A stretch of DNA of 64,000 nt from Leptobrachium leishanense (taxonomy: Eukaryota > Chordata > Amphibia > Anura > Megophryidae). The stretch spans positions 16,154-80,153 of the forward strand of contig RXON01001583.1 of NCBI GenBank assembly GCA_009667805.1, given 5' to 3'. Positions 33,801-45,012 of this stretch are shown piece after piece (within the stretch, counting starts at the first letter, position 1; each line of letters opens with the position of its first letter). Below the pieces are notes generated by a model, which made no database searches, had not been told where the DNA came from, and worked only from the letters and a program-made list of their open reading frames with translations. A program made the translations under genes and the position numbers.

Positions 33801-34299
33801 GATGTGAAGAAGCCTTTTTAACCTTGAAGGAAAGACTTACAGAAGCCCCAGTCTTTGCGTATGCAGACCCCGAGAAGCAGTATGTGCTTCATGTCGATTC
33901 CAGTATGGAGGCCCTAGGGGGTGTATTACATCAAAGCTACCCAGAAGGGTTAAGACCCGTGGCATACATAAGCAGGAGTCTAACTGGTGCAGAGAAAAAC
34001 TATCCAGTCCACAAGCTAGAATTCTTGGCTCTTAAGTGGGCAATCCTAGACAGATTGCAGGACTATTTATATGGTACAACATTTGAAGTAAGGACAGATA
34101 ATAATCCACTTACATATATTCAAACTACGTCTAAGCTAGATGCCACAGGACACTGGTGGCTGGTAGCGTTGTCGAGCTATAATTTCAGCCTTAAATACAA
34201 GCCAGGCCCCAAGAATGTCAGTGCAGATGCTCTGTCTCGCAGACCTGGACTGCTTCCTCATGAAGAATGGGAAGAAATTCCTGGGCCAGGGGTAGGGGC
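33801..34299 (+). pseudogene. gypsy-1 RNase H
   Basis: The frame starts after a stop at 33797 and runs to LTR-X. It contains FAYADPEKQYVLHVDSSMEA (first Asp, DAS-type motif with S), GGVLHQ, LRPVAYISRSLTGAEKNYP, KLEFLALKWAI (catalytic Glu), FEVRTDNNPLTYIQ (TDN, third acidic residue) and KYKPGPKNVSADALSR. These are the hallmarks of the Ty3/gypsy RNase H that degrades RNA during reverse transcription. The reading frame is intact until the LTR-X insertion point at GVGA. Confidence 0.93.
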
Positions 34300-36132
34300 T
34301 GTCGGATATAATCTCTGTACGTGAATACAACACGTTATATATTGGACTCATCAGCCAAGCCTCCAATATGTCTATATTGGACTTACTGGACCTACCTTGG
34401 CAGTTGCCTCCAATATATCAGGGATTATTATTTCATAAGAAATCCATACGAGACACAAATATCAATCGTTTATATTTCTTAGAAATTCTCCTGAATTCTT
34501 TTAATTGTCTGTGTTTTGCTTTGAAAAATACAATAATCAATAATCGGATAAAAATATATATATATTTATTACGTATACAAAAAAGTTTCAAATCTCATAT
34601 CATAAACAAAAATTTACAAACCACAATCCATCAGCATATAAAAACTAGCTTCACAATATATGTATCTCTGGTTAGTAACTGCATATATGATTAATATCAT
34701 TTACCTTATCAGTTAGTAACTAATACACAAATGGTTAATAAACATTTCTGCTTAATACAACATGCATTTCCCAGCAAACAATGTTTAACCAGTCAGCTCT
34801 TATAGATACTACATGGATCAACAAAAGGTGAGCTAATTTAATAATAAGTAATAAAAACTTATTTAGTGAATCCTCCCCTAATCTCGAGAATCAAACTTCT
34901 AATCTTTTGCTTTTTATTTTGTAGTTATATAATTCTTTGCCTATTAATTATAATCACAGTAATTTCCAAATTCAATATATATATTTGTATCAATCTTACA
35001 ACATTTCTTTAGAATAAATCCTTATATCCACTTCTTCACATCTTTATCTGCAGAATAAAGATATTTAGATTCTGGATCTAACAGTATCTGAGAAATCTCA
35101 GTCTACGTTGCAAGAATATCTACAAATATATATAATTACATTAATTCCTTAATTTCATACATTACCTGTCCAATTTGGATTTTGATAAGTCTGCCTTGGA
35201 ATTCCTGATGTAATATTTTTGGAATATGTGAAGATTATCGATATCAGATAATCAATGCATGTGAGTTTAGAGATTTGGTGAGAGTCAGAGATTTGGTGAG
35301 AATCTTGATTGCTTCATATCTTGGGATCTGCTATGTGTACTGGACATCTGAATGCATTGCGGTGTGAGTCTGAATGCTGGAATCTCCCACTGACTTGAAA
35401 CCAACATTGCCGCTTATTATAGCCAATTTGACGTCACTGGCAATATTATTGGTATATCAATTATAATATTTACTATCCTCTAGAGGGCAGTATTGCACTT
35501 CTTAATTAATTCCACCATTTCTTTTTAATATTCTTATCTCGGGTCAAAAGATCAATCTACACAAAGACCTTCTCTTCTCCCAGTGTATAGACACTGTCTC
35601 TACCTATCATCTCTGATTTATATCCTCACTCCCTTTTGGTTACTCAGAGTCCTATCAGCTGAATTCTTTTCTGGTTAACTCAACAAAATCTTTTCTTTAG
35701 TAAATTTTATTATTTACCAATTATATACGTTCTCCAATATTTATTGGAGTATATATTTCCTACTGTAAATATAATAAAATATACCTTGATTATAAACATA
35801 TATTTTGTGAATATAAATCTATATTACAGAGAAATTAACTCTTATTCCTATTTCAAAAGACAAAATATCTTTTGTTTTAAAAACCAATAAATTTAATTAT
35901 GACACGTCTTAGCACTTAACTCTAGCATTATCACACAAAAACATTCTAGATTCCTTCATGTCTGGCACTTCTTAAAAAAATATAAAAGACTTCACCCAGG
36001 AATGAACTCTGTAAAAAAAAATCTCGTTCATTTCTAAACCTAGAGAAAATTTGAAAGAAAAAAAACAGTCTTTAAAAACAAAATGGCTACAGACATACAT
36101 TTTAATTTTTCCTTTGTGTAATATAACCGACA
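34300..36132. mobile_element. LTR-X, solo LTR-like insert between RNase H and integrase
   Basis: It starts TGTCGGATATA and ends TATAACCGACA, near-perfect inverted ends of TG...CA type, and is flanked by a 4-bp duplication, GGGC (34296-34299 and 36133-36136). Removing it with one GGGC restores an uninterrupted frame (GVGAFCHTYVVAKK). It is 1833 bp, very AT-rich and without coding capacity. The symmetrical ends leave its orientation unknown. A solo LTR is the best reading; a large non-autonomous DNA element is the alternative. Confidence 0.72.
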
Positions 36133-36136
36133 GGGC

Positions 36137-37577
36137 TTTTTGCCACACCTATGTAGTGGCCAAGAAACAGGAGGAGTTCTCTGACCTTAGAGGAATAGAT
36201 TCCATTAGTTACTCCTCAGAAGCAGTACCAGAGATAGTTTGTGCTCCAGTCATCCTTCAACATTGGTCTCAAATAACCAATGAAGAAAAAAAGAAAGCCC
36301 AGTCACAGGATTGGTATATAGGGACAGTCGTCAAGGCGATGAGAGTTAAGAATCCTAAATTACTGAGCTCCCTTCCAATAGGACAAAGAGACGTGTACCA
36401 GAGAGAGTGGAGTAAACTACATCTGGAAGATGGGATCCTTTATAGAATATTGAAATACCGCCACCACCCAGGTCGAAAGCCCTAGATATCGGGGAATAGT
36501 CATGAGAGCACTCTATAATCAACATGGTCATCTTGGAGTTGACAAAACCTACGGACTGATACAATACCGGTTCTATTGGACTCGTATGAGGGAATGTGTT
36601 GAACATTATGTTAAAACCTGCAGAAGATGTATTCAGAGAAAGACCCTACCTGTGAGAGCTGCCCCTATGGGCCACCGTAAAAGAACAGGGCTCCTGGATC
36701 TTGTGTGCATGGACTATCTATGTATTGAGAATGATACTACTGGAATCGGGAATGTTCTAGTGGTTACAGATCATTTTACCAGATACGCTCAGGCCTTTCC
36801 CACTAAAGACCAGAAGGCTGTGACCGTAGCTAAAGTCCTGTGGCGAGAAAGTTGATCAAAGAGCTGCTGAATATGTTGCAGGTTCAGAAGTCCAGAACAA
36901 CACCCTACAACCCAGAGGGTGATGCTCAGCCTGAGAGTTTTAATAGGACCCTCCTAGACATGCTTGGGACTCTGAAAACAGTGGAGAAGCGGTCTTGGAG
37001 TAAGCACGTGGAAACCATGTTCCACGCATATAATTGCACAAGAAAAGAAATTGCACAAGAAAGAAAAATCTACAGGATTTTCACCCTACTTCCTGATATT
37101 TGGAAGGGAAGCTAGACTACCAATAGATGTCCGGATGGGGGTGTCCCCTGCTGGGACAACTTCAAGCTCACACTCCCATTATGTGAGGAGTGGACCCTCA
37201 AGCAAAACCTCCACAGGGCCTATGAGTTGGCTACTCGAGCTACGACAAGAATGGAGGGGCGGAACAAGAGAAGATACGATACCAAAGTCAAGTATCAGGA
37301 AATCCAAGCAGGCGATATGGTTCTACTGCGGAATCTAGGGGTGCTTGGAAAACACAAATTAGCAGACAGATGGAAGGATACCCTGTTCGAAGTTGTGTCT
37401 AAGCTGCCAGTGTACAACATAAAAGGGCCTGAAGGCCGGATAAAGGCTTGGCATAGGAACCATCTACTACCGGTAGCCTATACAGATGATGAGGAAGAGC
37501 GTAGTAGTGAATTGGAGGAAAGCACAGCAGTGAGTCCTGAAAATGGGACAGAGGAGACCTCAGACTCCCACAGCTGA
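36137..37577 (+). pseudogene. gypsy-1 integrase
   Basis: The sequence inserts retroelement cDNA into the genome. Up to 36490 is the RNase H-integrase linker. The HHCC zinc domain follows: YNQHGHLGVDKTYGLI, then VKTCRRCIQRK (two His, two Cys). The core starts with LLDLVCMDYLCIEN (first catalytic Asp) and VLVVTDHFTRYAQAFPTKDQ. At about 36840 a deletion removes the segment that should hold the second Asp (an SDQG-type block); coding then resumes with LIKELLNMLQVQKSRTTPYN and GDAQPESFNRTLLDML (catalytic Glu). The C-terminal region (KHKLADRWKDTLFEVVSKL, then KAWHRNHLLPV) is typical. Non-functional. Confidence 0.92.
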
Positions 37578-38128
37578 TTATCAGCAGTGGTCTCCCCATA
37601 CTGAGAGAACACAGAATTTGTCTCCTACCCCTGTGGCACCTCAGAGAGTTAAAACCCCTCTTATGTCAACCAGTCCTCCATCTTTGAACCCAGAAAGCCC
37701 GTGCTTCGTGCCTGGGACCGCCGTCAGAGACTCTCGATCTATGGGAGAGCCAGGGCCTCAAGCCACTGGTGACCTCCCCAACTACAGGGCAGAAGCCGAA
37801 GCTTCCCAGGCACAGTCAAAGTTCTCTTCCCCAGCGACTTCCGAGACACAGCACCAGGGTACGGCAGCCTCCTACAGCCTTGGTTTATGATCATATAGGA
37901 GAACCTAGCTATGCTCCAGTGACACAGGCATCATGTAAAATGACAACCTTTGTCCATGCGCTAGCTGAAATAGTAAATGAAAATCATTCTCTGTTTTAGC
38001 GTAGTTGGCCAGCTAGGATGTCATTGTATTAGCTAGCACTGTTATTGTAGGCTCTTATAAATGTTTAATACAGTTTGGTTTTTGATCGCTCCCTGTCCAG
38101 GACTTTCCAGTGGAAGGCAAGTTATTTT

Positions 38129-38140
38129 CAAAGGGGAACA
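38129..38140 (+). promoter_or_regulatory. gypsy-1 polypurine tract
   Basis: CAAAGGGGAACA lies directly against the 3' LTR start (TGTAACCCC), the position where plus-strand DNA synthesis is primed in LTR retroelements. Confidence 0.75.
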
Positions 38141-38936
38141 TGTAACCCCATGAGTACAGTAATTCTACTACCCTGCAGTTTCTATGTAGTAACCAGCAGA
38201 TGGCGACCTTCTTTTTGCTCTGGAGATTCAAGACTGTGTGGCTCTCTATGGTTTGTGTGTGGAGGCAGGGCTGCAAGAGAGGAAGCAAGAGAGAGGAAGC
38301 CGGAAGAAGATGGTGGCTGAGATTTGTGGTATTGTGTCCAGTGCTGAAGCATCCTGCATAAAGGCTCCAAGCAGACTCTGTATCCAGATCAAAGCACAGA
38401 ACTGTTCCTGGCAGTGATTGTTCTGCAGAGTGAAGGAATCCCAGTGGAGCAGCTTCTCCCCTTCCTGGACAAATCTGATTACAGACTGTGGAGTGGTGAA
38501 TTGTAGCAGGGCATTCTGACACTGGTTACTAAAGCAGCAGTCTATGACTTCTCTGATACCTGGAACATCCCAGCATATTAAACAAGGTGGATTACAATTA
38601 TTCTGGGACCCAACTATGTGCACCACCTACCTATGGTACCATTATGGAAAAGACTAGGGTGGGCCGCAGTATTGTTTGTGGGTGTGTAAACTCATACTGA
38701 CTCCTGCATTATTTACTTATTCTACTGCATTATGTTTATTTAGACCGTTACATTTATTTTTGCATAGAGTTTTGCTGTGCAATACAAAGTTCTATATGAG
38801 ACGGCTCTGTGTTGATTTTTTTGCTTGTTTAAATATGTTCCTAACTGGATCTCACATCCAAAGCCTGGATGTCCAGTTGGGTGGAGGCAATGCCGCAGTC
38901 ATGTACCCCAAATCCCAGGTAGCGGAGGCAAAGGAT
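38141..38936 (+). repeat. gypsy-1 3' LTR, truncated
   Basis: It matches the 5' LTR from TGTAACCCC to AGCGGAGGC, without the MITE. It is cut at 38936 by hAT-2. The last 75 bp or so of the LTR and the outer TSD are not found after hAT-2. Confidence 0.88.
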
Positions 38937-39735
38937 TAGTGATGAGCCGAACACCCCAGTGTTCGGTTCGCATTCGAACTCGAACAATTTCAAAAGTTTG
39001 AGTTCGAACACAAACCCAAACTCAATGCAAGTCAATGGGACTCGAAAGTTCAATTTTTAGAGTGCCCTCCAAGAGGGCATATATGCAAGATATTTGCCAT
39101 AAAAGATGTAGGGGGGTCCGGGTAGTGCCCTGGGGGACAGGAAACAAGGACAAAAAGTTAAAAAAAACAACTTTTTAAAGGAACAGTGAGTTTTCCATGA
39201 AATTAAGGTTGAGAATAAAAACAAAAAATTCCTTTTAAATATCGAGCCTAGGAGGTCCCCATAACCTGCCTGTGAAGTGGCGGATTTGTAAGATGTATAG
39301 AATCATTTAAAAACAAAAAAAATGACATTTCAAATGAGGGTAAATGGTTTTCCTTTAATCTATTCATAAACAACTGCTTGGGGCGGCAGCCTGTATGAAA
39401 AGAGGAGACATTTTAGGACACACAGAACAAGTTTAGTGATTTTTGGGCTAAATTATGGTGAAACTTATGCCAGCTTTGGATGAAGGTAACAATAGGTGCT
39501 TTAAAATTGGGCATTTAGTGTCGGTAACCCCTCTGTGGTATTATTGTGGAAGAGTGCAGGGTTTGACCCTGCGGTCCAATATTTAAATGATATGAATTTG
39601 GTATAGGCGTCAGTGGCAGTGCACCCAAATATTGTGCCTTTGGTGGCAGCAAGTGCCTTCAACACGTAACCCCTCTGAGGTATTGTGGAAGAGTGCAGGG
39701 GTGGTGGTTTTGGTAATGCAGGTGAGATCCCCGAT

Positions 39736-40773
39736 CTATTCAGTTACGTCAGCATCAGGGGATTGATAGCTGCTGATCTCCTCCTCATCCTTCTCCTGTC
39801 TGATCCGAGGACCTGCAGGAATTCTGTCTGCATAAAGACTGGGGCCTTGAGAGCTAGGGAAGGCCTCCTCTTCCTCTCGCTGCTCTGCCTCTAGTGCCAC
39901 ATCTATAATTTGCTGCAGAGTGCGCTCCAGCAGGAACACTAAAAGAATTGTGTCACTGATGCATGCACTGTCCCTGCTCACCATCCTTGTTGCCTCCTCA
40001 AATGGTGACAGTACAGTGCATGCATTCTTGATCATCAGCCACTGCGGGGGAAAAAAAAAACAAGTTGACCTGAACCTGCCCTTGTGCCATACTCACACAG
40101 GTACTCATTGATGGCCCTCTGCTGCTTGTGCAGACGCTGCAGCATTGCCAATGTCGAGTTCCACCTGGTGGGCATGTCACAGATCATGCGGTTTGTGGGA
40201 AGGTGAAATTCTCTGTGAATTTCTGCCAGGTGAACACTTGCTGGGAATGACCGTCTGAAGTGGCTGCAGACTTTTCTGGCCTGGCTGAGAAGCTCTTCCA
40301 GCCCTGGGTACCTGGTTAGGAAATACTGTACCACCAGATTTAGGACGTGTGCTAGGCATGGTACATGCGTCAACTTACCCAGGCGTAGGGCGGAGAGAAG
40401 GTTGTTGCCAAAATCACAGACGACCATTCCCAGCTGAAACTGGCGTGGTGTTAACCATCTCTGCGCCTGCCCCTGCAGAGCTGACAGAATTTCTGGCCCA
40501 ATATGTGTCTCCTGTCCCCTAAACAAACCAGCTCAAGCACAGTATGGCATCTTTTGATGCTTGAGCCATTGCATAGCCCCTGCCATGCGTCGGTTTAACT
40601 GCCGCTTCGCCAGAGACATTGAAGGAGGAAGAGGAGGAAGAGGAAGAGGGGGTGGAGCAGACAGACCTCATATAAGCAGCTTTCTGGAGGCGTGGTGGAT
40701 GAGCAAGTTCCAGCACAGAGCCCCATCCTGGATCCTGGACTCCTAGCTGCAAGCAGAGTTACCCAGTGTTCCG
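39736..40773 (-). pseudogene. hAT-2 transposase remnant
   Basis: The minus-strand remnant covers the middle of the transposase: TPRQFQLGMVVCDFGNNLLS (hAT-A has CDNGSNLL, so the conserved Asn-Gly region is altered), VPCLAHVLNLVVQYFL, MPTRWNSTLAMLQRLHK, and an acidic piece (LEAEQREEEEAFPSSQGPS) that then jumps to ISSYQSPDADVTE. The BED finger and most of the hATC domain are deleted. It is clearly homologous to hAT-A, residue by residue, in the parts that remain. Confidence 0.88.
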
Positions 40774-40993
40774 TGTAATGTCAAAAATTCTGGAAAAATG
40801 TGTCTACACTCAATTACGTGATTATTATCAGTATCAGAACTATTTAACCCCAGATCAATCAGGCTTTCGTCAAAATCATTCAACTACAACTGCCCTTTTA
40901 AAAGTTTGTAATGATATCCAAGTGGACATGGAACAAGGAAACCTAACTGGAGCCATCTTCCTTGATTTTGCCAAGGCTTTTGATACCGTAGAC
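40774..40993 (+). pseudogene. LINE-C, reverse-transcriptase fragment
   Basis: The frame carries MSKILEKCVYTQLRDYYQYQ, LTPDQSGFRQNHSTTTALLK and TGAIFLDFAKAFDTVD, which are RT motifs 1 to 3 of a Jockey-superfamily LINE, with the first catalytic Asp in FLDFAKAFD. It is bounded on the left by hAT-2 sequence and on the right by hAT-3. It is a 220-bp relic. Confidence 0.9.
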
Positions 40994-41490
40994 TAGGGAT
41001 GAGCTGTTCGGGTTCGGACGGTTCGGAGTTCGGCCCGAACTTTGGCAGTTCGAAAGTTCGCGAACTTCGAACTTTTTGGGTGTATTCGGTTCGAGTTAAA
41101 AAAAAAAAGAAATTTTGAAAAAAGTATAGAAAATGCTTAAAAAAATACTAAAAAATCTAGAAATAAAGAGACTCTTTACTGCAGAATATTATAAGCAACA
41201 GTTTATTAGATATTGAATTAAAAACTAATGTATACGTGGAAAGATTCTCAACTTTAAATGACCTCTGTTCACAAACAGGCATAACACCAGGTGTTTTTAG
41301 TCTGGTAATCAATTTGATACATTGCACACTATACTGAGGTACTGAGGGGGTGGGGTCTGCTTTTGATTGAGATTTGAGAATTAATTTCCCTCCTAAAACT
41401 TCGTAATATGCTGCATTTAACTGGTGTTTGAAAAAAATTCAAAATAACATCTAAAGCAATGTTATTTTTCACCTCGGGATTAAACATTCA

Positions 41491-42425
41491 CAGGGTTATT
41501 CAGAGAGCAGTGAAAAGCAGGAGAATAACTGGAGAAGTGAAAATTCTAGGTCAAAATAGCCACACCAGAAAAATTCTCCCATTTAACTCACTTTCCAAAT
41601 TGGCTATTTGGTCTAGATTATTCTCTTCTCCTGCCAGTTCTCCTGGCTTTCACCTCTCTCTCAGGGTTGTTCAGAGAAAGGTGAAAACCAGGAGAATGGC
41701 AAGAAAAGAGAACAATCTGGACCAAATAGCCAATTTGGAAAGTGAGATAAGGCTGGGGTCAGACTAACGCATTTTTCACAGCGACCGTCAAAAAGTGCGT
41801 CTGAACGCATTGCCGTATTTTTTCACGGAATGCGCGAAAACGGTCATACGATGTGCATTTTTGTGCGTGATTTTTTACGGATCCAAACCAGGAAACTTTG
41901 GGTGTCTGGACGTTATGTTGGCCGGACATCAGCAGTGTCTGACGTCTCCAAATCACGCACACACGCCGCTAGTGGACGCAGCGCACTCTGTACGTCCGTA
42001 CTAGCGGTTCTGCTTTCTCGAAAAAATGCGTTCATTTTCCACTTGCGTTGCGCAGCCGGACTTTCGTGCGACCGTACTTCGTATATTGGCCGTCATTGCA
42101 CGTCATTTGCTGCTAGTGCGGCCGTGATTAAGTGCGCCTAAACGCACATTAAAAATTCGCTAGTCTGACCCTAGCCTAAATGGGAGAATTTTTCTGGTTT
42201 GGCTATTTTGACCTAGAATTTTCCATTCTCCAGTCATTCTCCTGCTCTTCACCGCTCTCTGAATAACCCATTCAGAGAAAGGTGAAACTCAGAAGAATGA
42301 CTGAAGAGAAAATTCTAGGTCAAAATAGCCAAACCAGAAAAATTCTCCTATTTATCTCACTTTCCAAATCGGCTATTTGGTCTAGAATTTTCCATTCTCC
42401 AGTCATTCTCCTGCTTTTCACCGCC
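41491..42425. mobile_element. cluster of three CAGGG MITEs
   Basis: Copies begin at 41491 (CAGGGTTATTCAGAGAG), about 41662 (CAGGGTTGTTCAGAG) and about 42270 (ATTCAGAGAAAGG). Each is palindromic, with the shared arms TTCTAGGTCAAAATAGCC and CTTTCCAAAT. They are head-to-tail with overlapping ends. The second holds Harb-2 (41751-42176) in its centre. Confidence 0.8.
41751..42176. mobile_element. Harb-2, PIF/Harbinger-type MITE
   Basis: The termini GGCTGGGGTCAGACTAACGC and their inverse (ending CTGACCCTAGCC) are flanked by TAA at 41748-41750 and 42177-42179. It is 426 bp and non-coding, and it shares its termini with the autonomous Harbinger at 53959-56699, whose right end reads GTTAGTCTGACCCTGGCC. 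Confidence 0.9.
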
Positions 42426-43691
42426 AAAAAATCAGTAAACTTTTTCTGCGTGTCCAAAATGTCTCCTCTTTTCACACAGACTGCCGCCCCAAGCAGTTGT
42501 TTATGGATAGATTAAAGGAAAAGCATTTACCGTCATTTGAAATGTCATTTTTTGTTTTTTACATATTTCTTTACATCCTAGAAATCCGCCACTTCACGGG
42601 CAGGTAGTGGGGACCTCCTAGGCACGATATTTGAAGGAATTTCAAATCGTTTTTATTTTTAACCCTTATTTCATGGAAAACTCACTGTCCCTTTAAAAAC
42701 TTTTTTTTTAACTTTTTGTCCTTGTTTCCTGTCCCCCAGGGCACTACCCGGACCCCCATACACCTTTTATGGCAAATATCTAGCATATATGCCCTCTTGG
42801 AGGGCACTCTAAAAACCGAATTTTCAGCCCCATTGACTTGTATTGAGTTCGAGTTCGGGTTCGGGTTCAGATTCGAACATTTGGAAAGTTCGGGTTTGGC
42901 TCCGAACCGAACTCAGGGAGTGTTCGGCTCATCCCTAATACACACTGATAGCCTGAATGGACACAATAGGATGTATAAATGGCGCTTCGAGGATAGCTCA
43001 GATCACTACACGTTCTTTCGAATGTGGTATTCCCTTCACCATGACAAATGTTAATAAAAAATGGACCAAGTGAAAGAACAGCGCTCTTCCCTAGTGTATA
43101 ATAGTGCGTCCCACTTTATACCACCAAGGTGCACAAATAAGCAGCAACTGTTTTACGTTTCTGTAAATCTTGGGGGATAATACCTCCAAAATTATTCTTT
43201 CAGTGAGATTTAGCAGATAAGCAAACAATCTAGACCTCCAATGCATAAAGAGAAAAAAGATATAATAGTGCAGATCAGCCAATATTGGATTATACAAGAC
43301 GTAACCAGAGTTCATTGGTACATTACACTCACACTCTTTGAGAGCTCCCTAGCTCTATTGTAATCGCGTCACGGACTGTTATAGGCCAGTCCGTCGGCCG
43401 AACTCCTTTTCTTGATGTCACTTTTCTTTAGATCTCAAGAAAAAAAGAGAACTCTCATGGCAAAGCAACGTATCCTTAATTATAGGACAATATCTTCAGA
43501 GAAAGAAATGTTACTCACCCTCTAGAGAGCTATACCAAGCTCTAGGGATCCAGCACATACAAATTGTTTTGGCACAATTTTAGAAAGCCTCTTTCAGAAT
43601 AAGAAATTTGCAGAACAGTCAGAATTTCCAATAAAAGAAAAGGTTCAATTCTTATAACCATTAAAAACATATATCAAATTAAAACTGAGGG

Positions 43692-43731
43692 GCCAGACGC
43701 GTTTCACGCATCAATGCACTTCTTCAGTGGC
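43692..43731 (-). ncRNA. hammerhead-ribozyme-like motif, PLE-3
   Basis: On the minus strand: GCCA, CTGAAGA, a stem II with TGCAT/ATGCG pairing, GAAAC, GC, GTC and TGGC. Stem I (GCCA with TGGC) is perfect. Layout and spacing equal those of PLE-2, with different stem II sequence, so the pairing appears maintained by compensating changes. Confidence 0.68.
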
Positions 43732-44681
43732 AAGAAAAGAAAAGGAATTACATTTCATATACAGAGCACATAAATATATATGTCCCTTTTGGTTAGAGTA
43801 ACGTTCGTCATTGGTCCATTATTTTTCGCGTCATATTGCGCTTCCGCTTTCGGTTCATCCCATCACGGTGCATTAGCCAAGCTCCACTTCCGGATCGGCT
43901 CTCCGTACATCAAAACCTTTCCCTTCCAGGTCCTATGCGCATGCGTGTGGATGTCTTCTCTCTACTAGGTCCCATGCGCATGCGTGTGGATACCTTCTCC
44001 CTTGCAATTTCGATTTGTTCGGACAGTGACTCGTACTGGCGCATATAATGGACCTTGCATTAAGATTTACGTTTAATACAACCAAAAATAGAGGCTCATC
44101 AAGACCATAGAAGATAAAAACATAAAAAGCATATTTATATTACACCCAATAGATATCTGTGGCTTACCTAAAGTGAAAAGTGCTCTAAACGACTCTATAC
44201 ATAAATCAAGAAACACTTAACCTTGAGCTCTATAGCGTAATGCGTAATCGCACAGCCCAAATTGGATGTTCCTTTAAACAACACAATAATGTACATATAT
44301 ATTAGATATTTGGCCCATCTTAAACAGGGCCTGAAACAATCCTCATGGACAATAAGTAACATTTTAAACGGAGCCTAAAACAATCCTCATGGACAACTAG
44401 TAACATTTTATAGCTTATCGATTGGTAATTTAGTTCTATTTAACTCCACAGCGAAATCAGTAATCAAATTATAGGGTATAGGGGTAATAATAATCCCCCA
44501 TACTGGTATTCAAAATATCACCATCCGACAAGAGTATGCAGTGTGTCCATAGTGAACTTCTAGGAATTAATTTAAATACCCTCCTATCTTTATTCTAATA
44601 GAGATCATACATAAAACCTCAAGTTAAGATCCTTCTATTCACAGGTTAAAAAAAAATAAAAATACAAAAAATTAATTAGAT

Positions 44682-44972
44682 TCATAAAAAATGACACATC
44701 TCAAATTCCTTGTTCAGACCTCTTGGGATTAGTGTGTCGAAATGAAAAATAAATTTAATTTCCTTTTGATTTATCTTTCTTAAAAAATCCTCACCCCTCC
44801 AATCTCTTTCAACCTTACGTAAAGCGTAAAATATGAGGCCTTCGGGTGAACTATTATGCACAGATAAAAAATGCGACGATACTGTATGTTTTTCAAACCC
44901 CCATTGGATATTACGTACATGCTCCAAGACCCTTACATATGAGACTATGGGACTATGAAGACTAGAACACAT
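44682..44972 (-). pseudogene. PLE-3 endonuclease, C-terminal part
   Basis: The open minus-strand frame gives RVLEHVRNIQWGFEKHTVSS, HFLSVHNSSPEGLIFYALRK, DWRGEDFLRKINQKEI and FDTLIPRGLNKEFEMCHFL with a natural stop. It aligns closely with PLE-2 (RILEHIRNI, HTVSSHFL and DFLKKINQEE). The Cys-rich linker and the GIY half of GIY-YIG are missing. The family's second catalytic Glu (LEH) is present. Confidence 0.9.
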
Positions 44973-45012
44973 TTCAAGGACGTCAATGTAAACAGTTATA
45001 TCGGTTTAGAAA

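Larger units (their letters stand above)
23084..38936 (+). mobile_element. gypsy-1, Ty3/gypsy LTR retrotransposon, heavily nested
   Basis: The order is 5' LTR (23084-24180), primer-binding site, gag, protease, RT, RNase H, integrase, polypurine tract (38129-38140) and a 3' LTR cut off at 38936 by hAT-2. RT-RNase H-integrase order identifies Ty3/gypsy. Inserted into it are a MITE (23728-23929), PLE-2 (25494-27884), a solo LTR with contents (29048-32877) and LTR-X (34300-36132). Removing PLE-2 and LTR-X together with one TSD copy rejoins the flanking gag and pol coding sequence, so this was one element. Confidence 0.92.
40994..42937 (+). mobile_element. hAT-3, non-autonomous relative of hAT-A
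   Basis: The left end TAGGGATGAGCTGTTCGGG corresponds to the hAT-A right end, and the right end GTGTTCGGCTCATCCCTA to the hAT-A left end, so it is inverted relative to hAT-A. Its 42430-42930 part mirrors hAT-A 3640-4030. There is no transposase. Its interior carries a Repeat C piece (41110-41230) and three CAGGG MITEs. The flanks (CCGTAGAC and ATACACAC) do not form a TSD. Confidence 0.78.
42959..44995 (-). mobile_element. PLE-3, Penelope-like element, 5'-truncated
   Basis: It is a minus-strand relative of PLE-2. It starts inside the endonuclease (44972), has the hammerhead-like motif at 43692-43731, and ends near 42959 with GGCGCT and TACACGTTC blocks shared with the left tip of PLE-2. It meets PLE-4 head-to-head near 45000. 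Confidence 0.82.

Noticed and set aside
23084..38936. Endogenous retrovirus (env-bearing)
   Set aside because: Gene order, PNMA-like gag and Ty3-type RT/RNase H/integrase fit Ty3/gypsy; no envelope gene is seen between integrase and the 3' LTR.
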